Positions 27,451 through 39,374 of a stretch of DNA of 64,000 bases are shown here, piece by piece. The stretch comes from Penium margaritaceum (taxonomy: Eukaryota > Streptophyta > Zygnematophyceae > Desmidiales > Peniaceae). How positions within the stretch are numbered: position 1 is the stretch's first letter; the number at the start of each line of letters is the position of its first letter. A program made the translations under genes and the position numbers. The stretch is from positions 304,945-368,944 of the forward strand of contig SZWC01000554.1 of the NCBI GenBank assembly GCA_023375785.1, written 5' to 3'. The notes beneath the pieces were generated by a model. That model had not been told where the DNA came from. It did not search any database and was given only the letters and a program-made list of their open reading frames with translations.

Positions 27451-30400
27451 TATGAACACAGGTTAGTTTATGCACACATTTTATGCACAACGTTTATGCA
27501 CGTTTATGAACACAGTTTATGCACAGAGTTCATGCACAACGTTTATGCCCAAAGTATATGCACAACGTTTATGCACAACGTTTATGCACAACGTTTATGC
27601 ACAATGTTTATGCAGAAACGTTATGCACAACATTTCTGCACAATGTTTATGCACAATGTCCATGCAAAACGTTTATGCAACAAGTTTATGCACAGACGCT
27701 ATGCACAACGTTCATGCACAAAGTTTATGAACAAAGGTTATGCACATATTGTATGCACAAAGTTTATGAACAAAGTTTACACACAACGTTTATGCACAAA
27801 GTTTATGCACAAAGTCTATGCAGTTAGTTTACGCAAAAAGTCTATGCACATAGTTTATGCACAAAGTTTATAAACAACGTTTATGCACAAAGTTTATGCA
27901 CAAAGTTTATGCACAAAGTTTATGCACAAACTTTATGCACAACGTTTATGCACAACGTTTATGCACACAATTTATGCACAGTTTCTGCACAAAGTTTCTG
28001 CACAATGTTTATGCACAAAGTTTATGCATAAAGTTTATACAAAACGTTTTTGCACAAATTTTATGAAAAAAGTGTATGCACAAAGTTTCTGCACAGAGTT
28101 TAAGCACAATGTTTATGCAAAACGTTTATGCACAATGCTTATGCAAAAACTTTATGCACAAAGTTTATGCACGAAGTTTATGCACAAAGTTTATGCACAA
28201 GGTTTATGTACAAAGTTTATGCACAAATTGTAGCACAAAGTTTATGCACAAAGTTTCTGCACAACGTTTATGCACAGAATTTATGCACAAAGTTCATACA
28301 CAACGTTTATGCACAACGTTTATGCACAAAGTTTCTACACAAAGTTAATGCAGAAATATAATGCAAAAAGTTTCTGCACAAAGTTTATACACAACGTTTA
28401 TGCACAAAGTTTATGCACAAAATTTATACACAAAGTTTATGCACAAACATTATGCACAAAATTTTTGCACAATGTTTATGTACAAAGTTTTTGCACTATG
28501 TTTATGCACAGAGGTTATGCACAAAGTTTATGCACAAAGTTTATGCACAAAGTTTATGCACACAGTTGATGCACAAAGTTCATGCACAAAGTTTATGCAC
28601 AACTTGTATGCACAAATTGTATGCACAAATTTTATGCACAAAGTTTATGGACAAAGTTCATGCACAACGTTTATGCACACAGTTGATGCACAAAGTTTAT
28701 GCAAAAAGTTTATGCACAAAGGTTATGCACAAAGTTTCTGCACAGAGTTAATGCACAACGTTTATGCACAAATTTTATGCACAATGTTTATGCACAAAGT
28801 TTATGCACAATTGTTAAGGGCACATTTTATGAAGAAAGTTTATGCACACCGTTTATGCACACATTTATGCACAGCATTTATGCACAAAGTTTATGCACAA
28901 AGTTTCTGCACAAATTTTATACACAAGGTTTATGAACAAAGTTCATGCACAAAGCTTATGCACAAAGTTTATGTACAAAATGTTTGCACAAATTTTATGC
29001 ACAAAGTTTATGCACAAAGTTTATGTACAAAGTTTATGCACAACGTTTATACACAACATTCATACACAAATTTAATGCACAAATTTAATGCACAAAGTTT
29101 ATGCACAGAGTTTATGCACAAAGTTTATGCACAAAGTTTATGCACAAGTTTATACAAACCTTTATGCACAAACGTTTATGCACAAAGTTTATGCACAACG
29201 ATTGTGCAGAAAGTTTTTGCACAAAGTTTCTGCACAAAGTTTATGCACAAAGTTTATGCACAAATTTTATTCACAAAGTTTATGCAAAGAATTTATGGAC
29301 AAAGTTCATGCACAACGTTTATGCACAAAGTTCATGCACAAAGGTTATGCACAAAGTTTATGCACAAAGTTTATGCAGAACGTTAATGCACAAAAGTTTA
29401 TGCACAACATTTATGCACAAAGGTTTTGCACAAAGGCTTTGCACAAAGTTTATGCACAGCATTTATGCACAAAGTTTTTTGCACAAAGTTCATGCACAAC
29501 GTTTATGCACATAGTTTATGCACAAAGTTAATGCACAACTTTTATGCATAAATTTTATGCACAAAGTTTATGCACAGAGTAATGCACAAAGTTTCTGCAC
29601 AAAGTGTATACACAATGTTTATGCACAAAGTTTATGCATTAAGTTTATGCACAAAGTGTATGCGCAAAGTTTATGCACAAAGTTTATGCACAAAGTTTAT
29701 GCACAAAGTGCATGAACAACGTTTATGCACAAAGTTTATGCACAAAGTTTATGCACAACATTTATACACAACGTTTATGCACAAAGTTTATGCACAAAGG
29801 TTTTGCACAAAGGTTTTGCACAACTTTTGTGCACAAAGTCTATTCACAAAGATTATACAGAAAGTTTATGCACAAATGTTATGCACAAATGTTATACACA
29901 ACATTTATGAACAAAGTTTATGCACAAAGTTTATGCACAAATTTTATGCACACAGTTTATGCACAAAGCTTATGCACAAAGTTTATATGCAAAGTTTATG
30001 CACAAATTTTATGCACAACGTTTATGCACAAAGTTTATGCACACAGTTTATGCACAACGTTTATGTACAAATTTTATGCACAACGTTTACGAACAACATT
30101 TATGCACAATGTTTATGCACAACGTTTATGCACAACGTTTCTGCACAAATTGTATGCACAACATTTGTGCACAAAGGTTATGCAAACATTTTATGCACAA
30201 TATTTATGCACAACGTTTGTGCACAAATTTTGTGCACAACATTTATGCACAAATATCATGCACAAAGTTTATGCACATAGTTTATGCACAAAGTTTATGC
30301 ACAATGTTCCTGCACAACGTTTGTGCACAAAGTTTATGCACAAAGTTTATGCACAAAGCTTATACACATAGTTTATGCACAAAGGTTATGCGCAGAGTTT

Positions 30401-31299
30401 ATGCACAAATTGTATGCACAAAGTTTATACACAAATTTTATGCACAAAGTTTATGCACAACATTTGTGCTAAAATGTTATGCACAAAATGTATGCACAAC
30501 GTTTATGAACAAAGTTTATGCGCAAAGATTGTGCACAAAGTTTATGAACAAAGTTTATGGAAAAAGGTTCTGCACAAAGTTTCTGCACAACACAAAAAGC
30601 ACAAAGTTTATGCATAAAGTGTATGCACCCTGATTATACACAAAGTTTATGCACAAAGTTTATGCACAAATTTTATGCAAAACCGTTATGCACAAAGTTT
30701 ATGCACAATGTTTATGCACATAGTTTATGCACAGTCTTTATGCACAAAGCTTATGCACAAAGTTTATGCACAAAGTTTCTGCACAACGTTTATGCACAAA
30801 GTTTATACACAAAGTTTATGCACAAAGTTTATGCACAGTATTTATGTACAAAGTTTATGCACAACGTTTATGCACAAAGTTTGTGTCCAAAGTTTATGCA
30901 CAAAGTTTATGGACAAAGTTTATGGACAAAGTTTATGCACAGCGTTTATGCACAAAGCATATGCACAAAGTTTATGCACAAAGTTTCTGCACAACATTTA
31001 TGCACAAAGTTTATGCACAAAGTTCATGCACAAAGTTTATGTCTCAAGGTTATGCACAAAATTTATGCACAACGTTTATGCACAAAGTTTATGCACAAAG
31101 CTTATGCACAAAGGTTCTGCACAAAGCTTATGCACAAAGTTCATGGAAAACATTTATGCATAAAGTTTCTGCATGACGATCGTGCACAAAGTTTTTGCAG
31201 AAATTTTATGCACATATTTTGTGCACAACGTTTTTGCATGATGTTTGTGCACAAAGTTGATGCACAAAGCTTATGCACAAAGTGTATACACAAAGTGTA

Positions 31300-33700
31300 T
31301 GCACAAAGTTTATGCACAAAGTTGATTCACAAAGTTGGTACACAAAGTTTACGCACAAAGTTTATGCACAAACTTTATGCACAAAGTTTATGCACAATTT
31401 TTATGCACAAAGATTATGCAAAATGGTTATGCACAGAGTTTATGCACAAAGTTCATGCACAAAGTTTATGCACAAATTTTATGCACAAAGTCTATACACA
31501 AAGTTTATGCACAAAGTTTATGCACAACATTTATGCACAAAGTTTATGCACAAAATTTATGCACAGAGTTTATGCAAAACGTTTATGCACAAAGTTTATG
31601 CACAAAGTTTATGCAAAAAGTTTCTGCACAATGTTTATGCACAACTTTTATGCACAAAGTTTATGCACAAAGTTTATGTACAAAGTTTCTGCACAATGTT
31701 TCTGCACAATGTTTATGGACAACGTTTATGCACAATGTTTATGCACACACTTTATGCAAAACGTTTATGCACAAAGTTTATACACAAAATTCATGCATTA
31801 AGTTTATGCAAAACGTTTATACACAAAGTTTATGCAAAAATTTCATGCACAAAGTTAATGCACAAAATTTGTACAAAATGTTTACGCTCAAATGTTTATG
31901 CACAAAGTTTCTGCACAACATTTGTGCACAAATTTTATGCACAAAGTTTCTGCACAATGTTTATGCACAAAGTTTATGCACAAAGTTTATGCACAAAGTT
32001 TATGCAAAACGTTTCTGCACTTTCTTGATGCACAAAGTTGATGCACAAAGTTTTTGCACAAAGGTTTTGCAGAAAATTTATGTACAACTATTATACACAA
32101 AATTTATGCACGACCTTTATGCAAAACGTTCATGCACAAAGTTTATGCACAAAGTTTATGCACAAAGGTTATGAAAAATGTTTTTGCACTAAGTTTATGC
32201 ACAAAGTTTATGCACAGAATTTATGCACAAAGTTCATGCAAAACGTTTATGCACAAAGTTTATGCACAAAGGTTTTGCACATAGTTAATGCACAAAGTTT
32301 ATGCACAGCGTTTATGCACAAAGTTTATGCACAAAGTTTATGCACACCATTTGTGCACACAGTTTATGCACAAATTTTACGCACAAAGTTTATGCACAAA
32401 GTTTATGCACAACTTTTATGCACAACGTTTATACACAAAGTTTATGCACAATGTTTATGCACAATGTTTATGCAGAAAGTTGATTAACAGAGTTTGTACA
32501 CAAAGTTTACGCACAAAGTTTATGCACAAAATTTATGCACAAGTTTTATGCACAAATTTTATGCACAAAGTTTATGCAGAACGATTATGCACAACATTCA
32601 TGCACAAAGTTTAAGCACAACGTTTCTGGACAAAGTTCATGCACAAAATTTGTGCATGAAGTTTGTGCACAAAGTTTATGCACAAAATTTATGCACAAAG
32701 TTTCTGCACGACGTTTGTGCACAAAGTTTATGCACAAAGTTTACGCACAACGTTCGTACACAAAGTTAATGCACAAAGTTTGTTCACAAAGTTTATGCAC
32801 AAAGTTGATTCACAAAGTATGTATACAAAGTTTATGCACGAAGTTTCTGCACAAAATTTATGCAGAAAGTTCATGCACAAAGTCTATGTACAAAGATTTT
32901 GAACAACGTTTATGCACAGAGTTTATACACAAAGTACATGCACAAAGTTTGCGCACAAATTTTATGCACAAAGTTTATGCACAAAGATTATGCATAACGT
33001 TTATGCACAATGTTTATGCACAAAGTTTGCGCACAAAGTTTATGCACAAAGTTTATACACAACGTTTATGCACAAAGTTTATGCACAATGTTTATGCACA
33101 AAGTTACCAAAACGTTCATGCATAAAGTTTATGCACAGTGTTTATGCACAAAGTTTATGCAGAAAGTTTGTGCACGAAGTTTATGCACAAAGTCTATGCA
33201 CAAAGTTTATGCACAAAGATTATGCACAACGTTTATGCACAAAGTTTCTGCACAAACATTATGCACGATGTTTATGCACAAAGTTTATGCACAAAGACTA
33301 TGCACAAAGTCTATGCACAAAGTTTATGCACAAAGTTTATGCACAAAGATTATACACAAAGTTTACGCACAAAGTGTATGCACAACGTTTATGCACAAAC
33401 TTTATGCACAATGTTTATGCACAAAGTTTATGCAAAACGTTTCTGCACAAAGTTTATGGACAAACTCCATGCACAAAGTTTCTGCATGACGTTTGTGCAC
33501 AAAGTTCATGCACAACGTTTAAGCACAAATTTTATGCACAAAGGTTCTGCACGACGTTTGTGCACAACTTTTATGCACAAAGTTTTTTGCACAAAGTTTA
33601 TACACAATGTTTATGCACAAAGTTTATGCACAAAGTTGATTCACAAAGTTTGTATACAAAGTTCACGCACAAAGTTTATGCACAAAATTTATGCACAAAG
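31300..33700. repeat. Second higher-order domain marked by GTTGATT units
   Basis: The unit GTTGATT(C/A)ACA followed by GTA/TACACAAAG and ACGCAC variants occurs at 31321, 32479, 32804 and 33635, with steps of 1158, 325 and 831 bp, all within 1 bp of multiples of 13. A related block sits at 24592. It shows that block-wise amplification was not confined to 16-23 kb. Confidence 0.75.
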
Positions 33701-34868
33701 TTTATGCACAAAGGTTTTGCATAAAGTTTGTGCACAGAGTTTATGCACGAAATTTATACACAACGTTTATTCACAAAGTTTATGCACAACATTTATGCAC
33801 AAAGTTTATGCACACAGTTTATGAACAAAGGTTCTCCACAAAGGTTATGCACAAAGTTTATGCACAAAGTTTATGCACAAATGTTATGCACAAAGTTTAT
33901 GCACAAAGTTTATGGACAACGTTTATGAACAACATTTATGCACAAATGTTTTGCAAAACGTTTCTGCACAAAGTTAATGCACAAACGTTATACACAAAGT
34001 TTATGCACAAACTTTGCACAAGACGTTTATGCACAAACGTTTATGCACAAAGTTTCTGCACAACGTTTGTGCACAAAGTTTATGCACAAAGTTTTTACAC
34101 AAATGTTATGCACAAAGTTTTTGCACAAAATTTATGCGCAAAGTTTATGCACAAAGCCTATGCACAAAATCTTGCACAACATTTATGCACAAAGTTTATG
34201 CACAAAGTTTATGCACAAAGTTTATGCACAAAGTTTGTGCACAAAGGTTCCGCAGAAAGTTTATGCACAAAAGGTATGCACAAAGTTTATTCACAAAGTT
34301 TATACACAAATTTTATGCCTCAAGTTTATACACAAAATTAATGCTCATAGTTTATGCAAAACGTTCATTCACAAAGTTTATGCACAAAGTTTATGCAAAA
34401 CGTTTTTGCACAAAGGTCATGCACAAATTGTATGCACAAAGTCTCTGCACAAAGTTGATGCATAGAGTTTATGCACAAAGTTCATGCACAACGTTTTATG
34501 CACAAAGTTTATGCACAATGTTTTTGCACAAAGTTTATGCACAAAGTTTATGCACAGCGTTTATGCACATTGTTATGCACAAAGTTTATGCACAACATCT
34601 ATGCACACAGTTTATGCACAAAGTTTATGCACAACGTTTATGCACAATGTTTATGCACAATGTTTATGCACAAAGTTTATACACAAAGTTTCTGCACAAC
34701 GTTTTTGCACAAAGTTTATGCATAATGTTTATGCACAAAGTTTATGCACAAGTTTTATGCATAATGTTTATGCACAAAGTTTATGCACAAATTTTATGAG
34801 CAAATTTTATGAGCAAAGTTTATGCACACCGTTTATGCACAAAGTTTATGCACAGCGTTTATGCACAA

Positions 34869-34873
34869 AGTTT
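34869..34873. repeat. Target-site duplication AGTTT, left copy
   Basis: AGTTT before the outer element matches AGTTT at 54982-54986. Dropping one copy joins CACAAAGTTT to ATGCAC in correct satellite phase. Confidence 0.93.
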
Positions 34874-35378
34874 TGTTCAAGTAGCAAACACTTTTGTGGC
34901 TACTTGTGTTAGCTAGCCTAGATTAGTCTTACTCCCTGACTGTCATGACAGGTCGTATTAGTTTCTTACGAGACGTAGGCCTTGCTGTGTCGCTCGGGTT
35001 GGGTCGCACTAGACATTTGCATGCGTGTGACCTATGAACCCCTTATGTGGTTTGCCACACTCTGTGGCGAACCGCAAGCTGGGGATCGAGTGCGACCCGA
35101 TAGGGGTCACGCTCGCTCCCCCGAACTTCTCATTCTTTTCCAAAACACGTTTGCATCTCTCGTCTTGATCCGCTTTTACGCTAAGTGTTGAACGCCTCGA
35201 TCCCCCTCACAAGCTCTTGAGAGTGATCCCCCCTCACAAGCTCTCGAGAGCCTCTCCCCCTCACAGCTCTCGAGAGGGACAGTCAGCCCCGCGGCTAACT
35301 CCCGGCTCCAGCCGCCTCCCGCCTCCTCCACTCTCCTCCATCCTCTCTCCCTCCCTCTCACCCTGTCCTATTTCAACA
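34874..35378 (+). repeat. 5' LTR of outer copia element
   Basis: This 505-bp LTR begins TGTTCAAG and ends TTTCAACA. It contains an 8-bp inverted repeat (CAAGTAGC/GCTACTTG) near its start, a 12-bp perfect palindrome CTGTCATGACAG at 34940-34951, a GCCAC/GTGGC hairpin near 35055-35070, and three tandem copies of about 26 bp at 35200-35277, each with CTCTYGAGAG. The last 90 bases are C/T-rich. I see no clear TATA box. Confidence 0.95.
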
Positions 35379-35390
35379 TGGTATCAGACC
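35379..35390 (+). promoter_or_regulatory. Primer-binding site for initiator tRNA-Met 3' end
   Basis: TGGTATCAGACC follows the LTR end with no gap. TGGTATCAGAGC, the complement of the 3' end of plant initiator tRNA-Met, is the classic primer site of plant copia elements; eleven of twelve bases match. Confidence 0.9.
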
Positions 35391-36114
35391 TACTGACGGG
35401 CCTGTGGGCTCCCCTCCTCCAGCTTCCGCTTCCACTCTCCGCTTCCGCTTCCGTTTCGTGTCTCCCGCCGGCGGCCGTCATTCGCTCTGCCGCCTACGCC
35501 ACCACCGCTTTTGCCGCTGCCGCCCAGCCCCGTCACCGTTGTCGCGGGCGCCGTTCGCCCTCGTGGGTGGCTTCCGCCGTCTGGGTGGTCTCTGCCCCCT
35601 CTCTCTGCCAGGTGTACCCCTTTCGGGGCCTCTCGTCGTTCCTTCCCCCCCCCCCCCTCCCCCGCCCTCGCTCGTTCTCGCTTCACTCTGCACCTTCCCA
35701 TTTTCAGTTCCTTTTCTCTTCTTCTCTCTTCCTGCTCTTCCTTTTATTTTCTCTTATGCTCCGCTGATGCTGTGTCATCCTTGCTATCCTGCAGGTTCGT
35801 TCCCTCCTCCCGCCGTTTTTCCCTGACGTGGTCGCGGCCGGTTCCACTCCCTGCCCCGCCGTCTGTGTTGCTGGCCCTCCGTTCAGCCCCCGGCCCTCGA
35901 CCTCCTTCCTCTGGCCGTTTTCTTGGCTCTCGGCCCCCTGTTCCGGCGTCCCTGGCTCCGGCTCAAGGCTCTGGGCACTAGGCCCTGACTCTAAGACTCT
36001 AGGTTCTAGACTCTAGCCTCTAGCTTCTAGACTCCTGGACACCGGACTCTGGCCTCTGGCCTCTGAACTCTGGGCCTCCGGCCCCTCTTGATGCGTGTGG
36101 CTTCTGGCTTTGTC
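35391..36114 (+). other. Outer element leader, C/T-rich
   Basis: Untranslated-looking DNA with short open frames but no recognised domain. A poly-C run lies near 35646-35658. From about 35960 to 36080 there is a loose tandem array of about 7-9 bp built on GACTCTAG/CTCTGGC. The stretch ends at an assembly gap. Confidence 0.7.
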
Positions 36115-36584
36115 NNNNNNNNNNNNNNNNNNNNNNNNNNNNNNNNNNNNNNNNNNNNNNNNNNNNNNNNNNNNNNNNNNNNNNNNNNNNNNNNNNNNNN
36201 NNNNNNNNNNNNNNNNNNNNNNNNNNNNNNNNNNNNNNNNNNNNNNNNNNNNNNNNNNNNNNNNNNNNNNNNNNNNNNNNNNNNNNNNNNNNNNNNNNNN
36301 NNNNNNNNNNNNNNNNNNNNNNNNNNNNNNNNNNNNNNNNNNNNNNNNNNNNNNNNNNNNNNNNNNNNNNNNNNNNNNNNNNNNNNNNNNNNNNNNNNNN
36401 NNNNNNNNNNNNNNNNNNNNNNNNNNNNNNNNNNNNNNNNNNNNNNNNNNNNNNNNNNNNNNNNNNNNNNNNNNNNNNNNNNNNNNNNNNNNNNNNNNNN
36501 NNNNNNNNNNNNNNNNNNNNNNNNNNNNNNNNNNNNNNNNNNNNNNNNNNNNNNNNNNNNNNNNNNNNNNNNNNNNNNNNNNNN
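36115..36584. other. Assembly gap, 470 N
   Basis: All bases are N. The flanks are low-complexity C/T DNA, a likely cause of the gap, so the true length is unknown. Confidence 0.99.
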
Positions 36585-36799
36585 TTTCTCTCTCTCTGTC
36601 TCTCTCCCCACCTTTCTCCCTCTCTCTATCTCCAGCCCTCTCTCTCTCCCTCCCTCTCTCTCTCTCTCTCTCTATCTCTCTCTTTCTCTCTCTCTCTCTC
36701 TCACTCTCTCTTTCTCTCTTCCCCTCTCTCTCTCTCTGCTCTCTGCAGTCTCCCTCTCTCTCTTCTCTCTGCTCTCTCAGCTCTTTACCCCCCTCTTCT
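36585..36799. repeat. CT microsatellite at the inner insertion site
   Basis: Mostly (CT)n with TCTCC and TTTC interruptions. The same kind of sequence resumes at 42951, showing that the inner element split one C/T tract. Positions 36795-36799 (CTTCT) are the left target-site copy. Confidence 0.9.
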
Positions 36800-37488
36800 T
36801 GTTGTTCTTCTATGCCCCATGGCCACTGCTATGGCTTGACGGACAGGTTGGGCATGCACTGCTCCCTTGGAGTAAGTTCCCCAAACCTTGTTCGTGGTGC
36901 AAGTCCAAGCGAGACACCAGAAGTGTAGCGCAATAGATAGCATGTTGGACTTAGTGAAAACAGGCCCTGCGATCGAGCCTTGATGTGCGAAGGAGGTTTT
37001 TTGACCTTCTAGCACAGGGGAAGTTTCTTAGACATTTCTCCATGCATGAGGAGAGTGCGCCACTTGGCGGTCAGTGGATGCGCCATTTGGCGGACTGGTG
37101 AGGTGGTGTAGAGTGACCACCCAAAAAGTGCCACTACCCACACACCTTAGAAGCCAGGCCTAGGACTATATGTACCAGGCTCATTCCTCATTCTATTTCT
37201 ATAATCTGGCCTTAGATGCTCCTCACAGAGTTGTCCAACTAAGGAATAGTATAAAGAAGACACTGGTTGGTCTAAGCCCCAGGAGTTAGTCTTTGACTAG
37301 CACCTCGCGCGAAAGTGACCAAGTGTTAAGTGGACACAGTTGCTAGCAAGTGATTGCCTAGGAACTGCTCAGTGTGGAACCGTGATCCTGAGGGTGATAT
37401 CTTCTCCTAGCTGAAATGCTAGGAGCGGACGGCAGGTGCTATTGTGTCGGCCCTGTTTTCTAGTCCGTTTTCCTCAGGCCGGTTGACA
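36800..37488 (+). repeat. 5' LTR of inner copia element
   Basis: This 689-bp LTR contains a tRNA-like block (36926-37002), a 23-bp direct repeat of TGCGCCAYTTGGCGG type at 37056 and 37079, and a TATAAA box at 37250-37255. The TATA box lies about 240 bp before the end, a reasonable promoter position for an LTR. No G/C-poor signal for polyadenylation stands out. Confidence 0.96.
36926..37002 (+). promoter_or_regulatory. tRNA-like pol III block in LTR (copy 1)
   Basis: TAGCGCAATAG at 36926 fits an A box (TRGCNNARYGG, last bases imperfect), GATCGAGCCT at 36971 resembles a B box (GTTCGANTCC), and a T6 run at 36997-37002 would serve as a pol III terminator. The span of 77 bp is tRNA-sized. The words GCGCAA-GGATAGC and TTGGACTT resemble the D arm and anticodon stem of tRNA-Arg(UCU) as I remember it. 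The cloverleaf itself looks eroded. It could be a captured tRNA, a SINE head, or an internal promoter. Confidence 0.55.
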
Positions 37489-37880
37489 AAGGGTTATGGG
37501 CCCACACTGACCAGTTGTAAGGCACGCTTCGCTCAACTCTGTTACGCTCTCTCCAGGTGCGCACGCCGGCTCCATCAGCTCCATCAGCTCCATCAGCTTC
37601 ATCAACTTCAACGGCTTGGTCTGCACTCAGCACACAGGGACCAAGGACAAGCTCTGCCCTTGGAGGCACGACCCTTGTGTCCCAACCAGGACAAGCTCTG
37701 CCCTTGGTGGCAAGACCCTGGGTGTGTTGGTGTAGATATCTTCTCTGTCTGCAGGTGAACATCGGCTGAAGGGGTAAGCAACGGATCTGCATCCTAAAAC
37801 CGGTAGCAGACATCAGCTAACATCAGCCTACATCGGCCTCAACGCAGCAGAGACGTGGGAAGCAGATAAGGGCAACAACA
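37489..37880 (+). promoter_or_regulatory. Inner element leader with anticodon-type primer site
   Basis: AAGGGTTATGGGCCCAC directly after the LTR is complementary to the anticodon stem-loop of eukaryotic initiator tRNA-Met (GGGCCCAUAACCC). Drosophila copia, yeast Ty5 and Volvox Osser are known to prime from this internal tRNA fragment. Further on are three copies of the 9-mer CTCCATCAG at 37570-37596 and a 44-bp tandem duplication around GGACAAGCTCTGCCCTTGG (37645 and 37689). Gag starts at the ATG at 37881. Confidence 0.85.
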
Positions 37881-38870
37881 ATGGTTGACCCATCAGGAGG
37901 AGTGGGGACTACCGCAGGGCAGTCCTCAAACTCAACAGTGGCTACCACAGGGCAGACCACTGGAGCAAATGTGAGTGCTACATCTTTGCCGCAAGGTCTT
38001 GGACCCTTGGGAGGAATCCCCATTTTCGAGGGGATTGACTTCCCCCTTTGGAGATGGCAGTTCGAGCTGGCGATGAAAGTGCGCGGCTTCATCAAACTAC
38101 TGAAGGGAGAGGAGCAGGTTCCCGCGGAAGGCACATCCGAGCATGAGGCATGGATGGATCGAAATGATATTGTCATGTCATTCCTCAGCAACGCGATTGC
38201 TAAGAAGTATGTTTTCATCATTGCCGGGTACACGCTGGCTTCCGAAGCTTATGACAAGCTCAAGCGCGTGCACCAATCCACCTCCCTCGCGAACAGATTA
38301 TTCATCCTACAACGGCTGATCAGCATGCGGGTGAATGAGGACGAATCAATCCCCGATTTCCTACAGGAGTTTGAAGGACTCCTTGGCGAGGCTCGCCAGA
38401 TGAACTGGGACCTTGACGAGAACATGCAAGCCATGATTCTCCTCATGGCGCTACCAGAGAGCTGGAGCCCGATGATCACCGTCATGGGCGGCTGGAAGGA
38501 GGACGACCTGACGTACACGGCAGTGTCCGAGTACGTGTGAAACGAGGCCATGCGCCGCAGCGGAAGTGAGGCTAACTTCTCAGCCTATGCCACACGCTAC
38601 GGTGGCCGCGAGAGCAAAGGGTCAGCCTCTGGTCAAAAGGGCGGCAGCGGAAGCGGTGGTGGCGGAGGCAACAATGGCGGCAAGGCTCCCAAGCGACAGG
38701 GTAACTGCCGCAACTGCGGCAAACCTGGCCACTGGGCAAGAGAGTGCAGGTCTCCAAAGAAGGAAGACGGCGGAAGCGGTGGGAACAAAGGCAGCAAAAA
38801 GAGTGGCAAAGAAGCTACCAACATGATGGCACAGAGCACGCCTCCAGAAAAAGGAGCGGCGCTGCTCAGG
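37881..38870 (+). CDS. gag: Inner copia gag (capsid and nucleocapsid)
   Basis: Gag forms the virus-like particle that packages element RNA in the cytoplasm. The start is the ATG of MVDPSGG, the first after the leader. A copia-type capsid domain begins with the F-x-G-x-x-x-x-x-W motif (Phe-Glu-Gly-Ile-Asp ... Trp) at 38025-38057, followed by the helical pattern of the UBN2/Retrotran_gag_2 family, including the SLANRLFILQRL region near 38283. A Gly/Ser/Lys-rich linker leads to one zinc knuckle CX2CX4HX4C at 38706-38747 (Asn-Cys-Arg-Asn-Cys-Gly-Lys-Pro-Gly-His). Pol follows without a clear gap, as usual for copia Gag-Pol polyproteins. The region is close to intact. Confidence 0.93.
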
Positions 38871-39374
38871 CCAGGAGCTTTTGGGCTTGACTCCGNCACC
38901 GATCATCACTCTAGCAACGACCAGGCTGGATTTGTCTCCATCGGCCCCACCGATCGGCGGTTCAGATGCGCAAACGGTAGCGTCGTGAACGCAAAGGGCG
39001 TGGGCGACAAGCTGGTGAGCATCAACCTTAATGGTGCGGAAAAGGATCTACGGCTACGTGACGTAGTCTACATGCCCTCCTTTGTGGCAAACCTTCTGTC
39101 CGTGTCAAAAATAACGGACAACGACATGACGGTGGTGTTCACGCAGAAGAAGGCGGTCATCGCCAGGAACGAGGATATCAAGGTCCTCTACGCCAACAAA
39201 GATCTCGTGGCACAGGTTCCACGGGTTGACGGACTCTACGTACTGCAGACAGCGGCAGAAAAGAGCTCGGAAAACGAGGGCCATGCGGATGCAGCGGAGG
39301 CAGTGGTCTCGGCATCCACGCAGGAGAGCACACCAACGAAAAGTGAAAAAACATCCTCTGCCGCAAAAGACGAA
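38871..39374 (+). CDS. pol: Inner copia protease and linker
   Basis: The aspartic protease that cleaves Gag-Pol starts with the Leu-Asp-Ser-x active-site motif at about 38886-38897 and continues with the copia pattern of beta strands ending in Val-Tyr-Met-Pro-Ser-Phe-Val-Ala-Asn-Leu-Leu-Ser-Val at about 39066-39104, the family's conserved protease C-terminus. A Ser/Glu/Ala-rich spacer of about 50 residues separates it from the integrase pre-domain. One base of the active-site region is ambiguous in the assembly. Confidence 0.88.

Larger units (their letters stand above)
2747..34873. repeat. 13-bp satellite array, left part
   Basis: A head-to-tail array of TTTATGCACAAAG fills over 32 kb, about 2,470 copies. 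The TGCACAA core is the most constant part; the GTTTA part and the base before G vary most. Frequent forms end AAAG, AACG, AATG, AACA or AAAT. Twelve- and 14-bp units are rare, so the 13-bp register is kept over kilobases. The unit has no stop codon on + in any phase and, as 13 is not a multiple of 3, all three + frames give the same 13-residue peptide repeat (VYAQSLCTKFMHK). This makes the many long open frames artefacts. Both edges of the whole array are LTR-element junctions, so the array may continue outside. Confidence 0.98.

Noticed and set aside
2747-34873. Dozens of open frames of 60-477 codons reading MHKVYAQSLCTKF-like repeats
   Set aside because: The 13-bp unit has no stop on + in any phase and is not a multiple of three, so all three frames show the same peptide. 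Substitutions fall without regard to codon position. No start context, no domain.
36926-37002. A functional tRNA-Arg gene
   Set aside because: A-box, B-box-like and terminator signals are present but the acceptor, D and T stems do not pair well, so it is called tRNA-like only.
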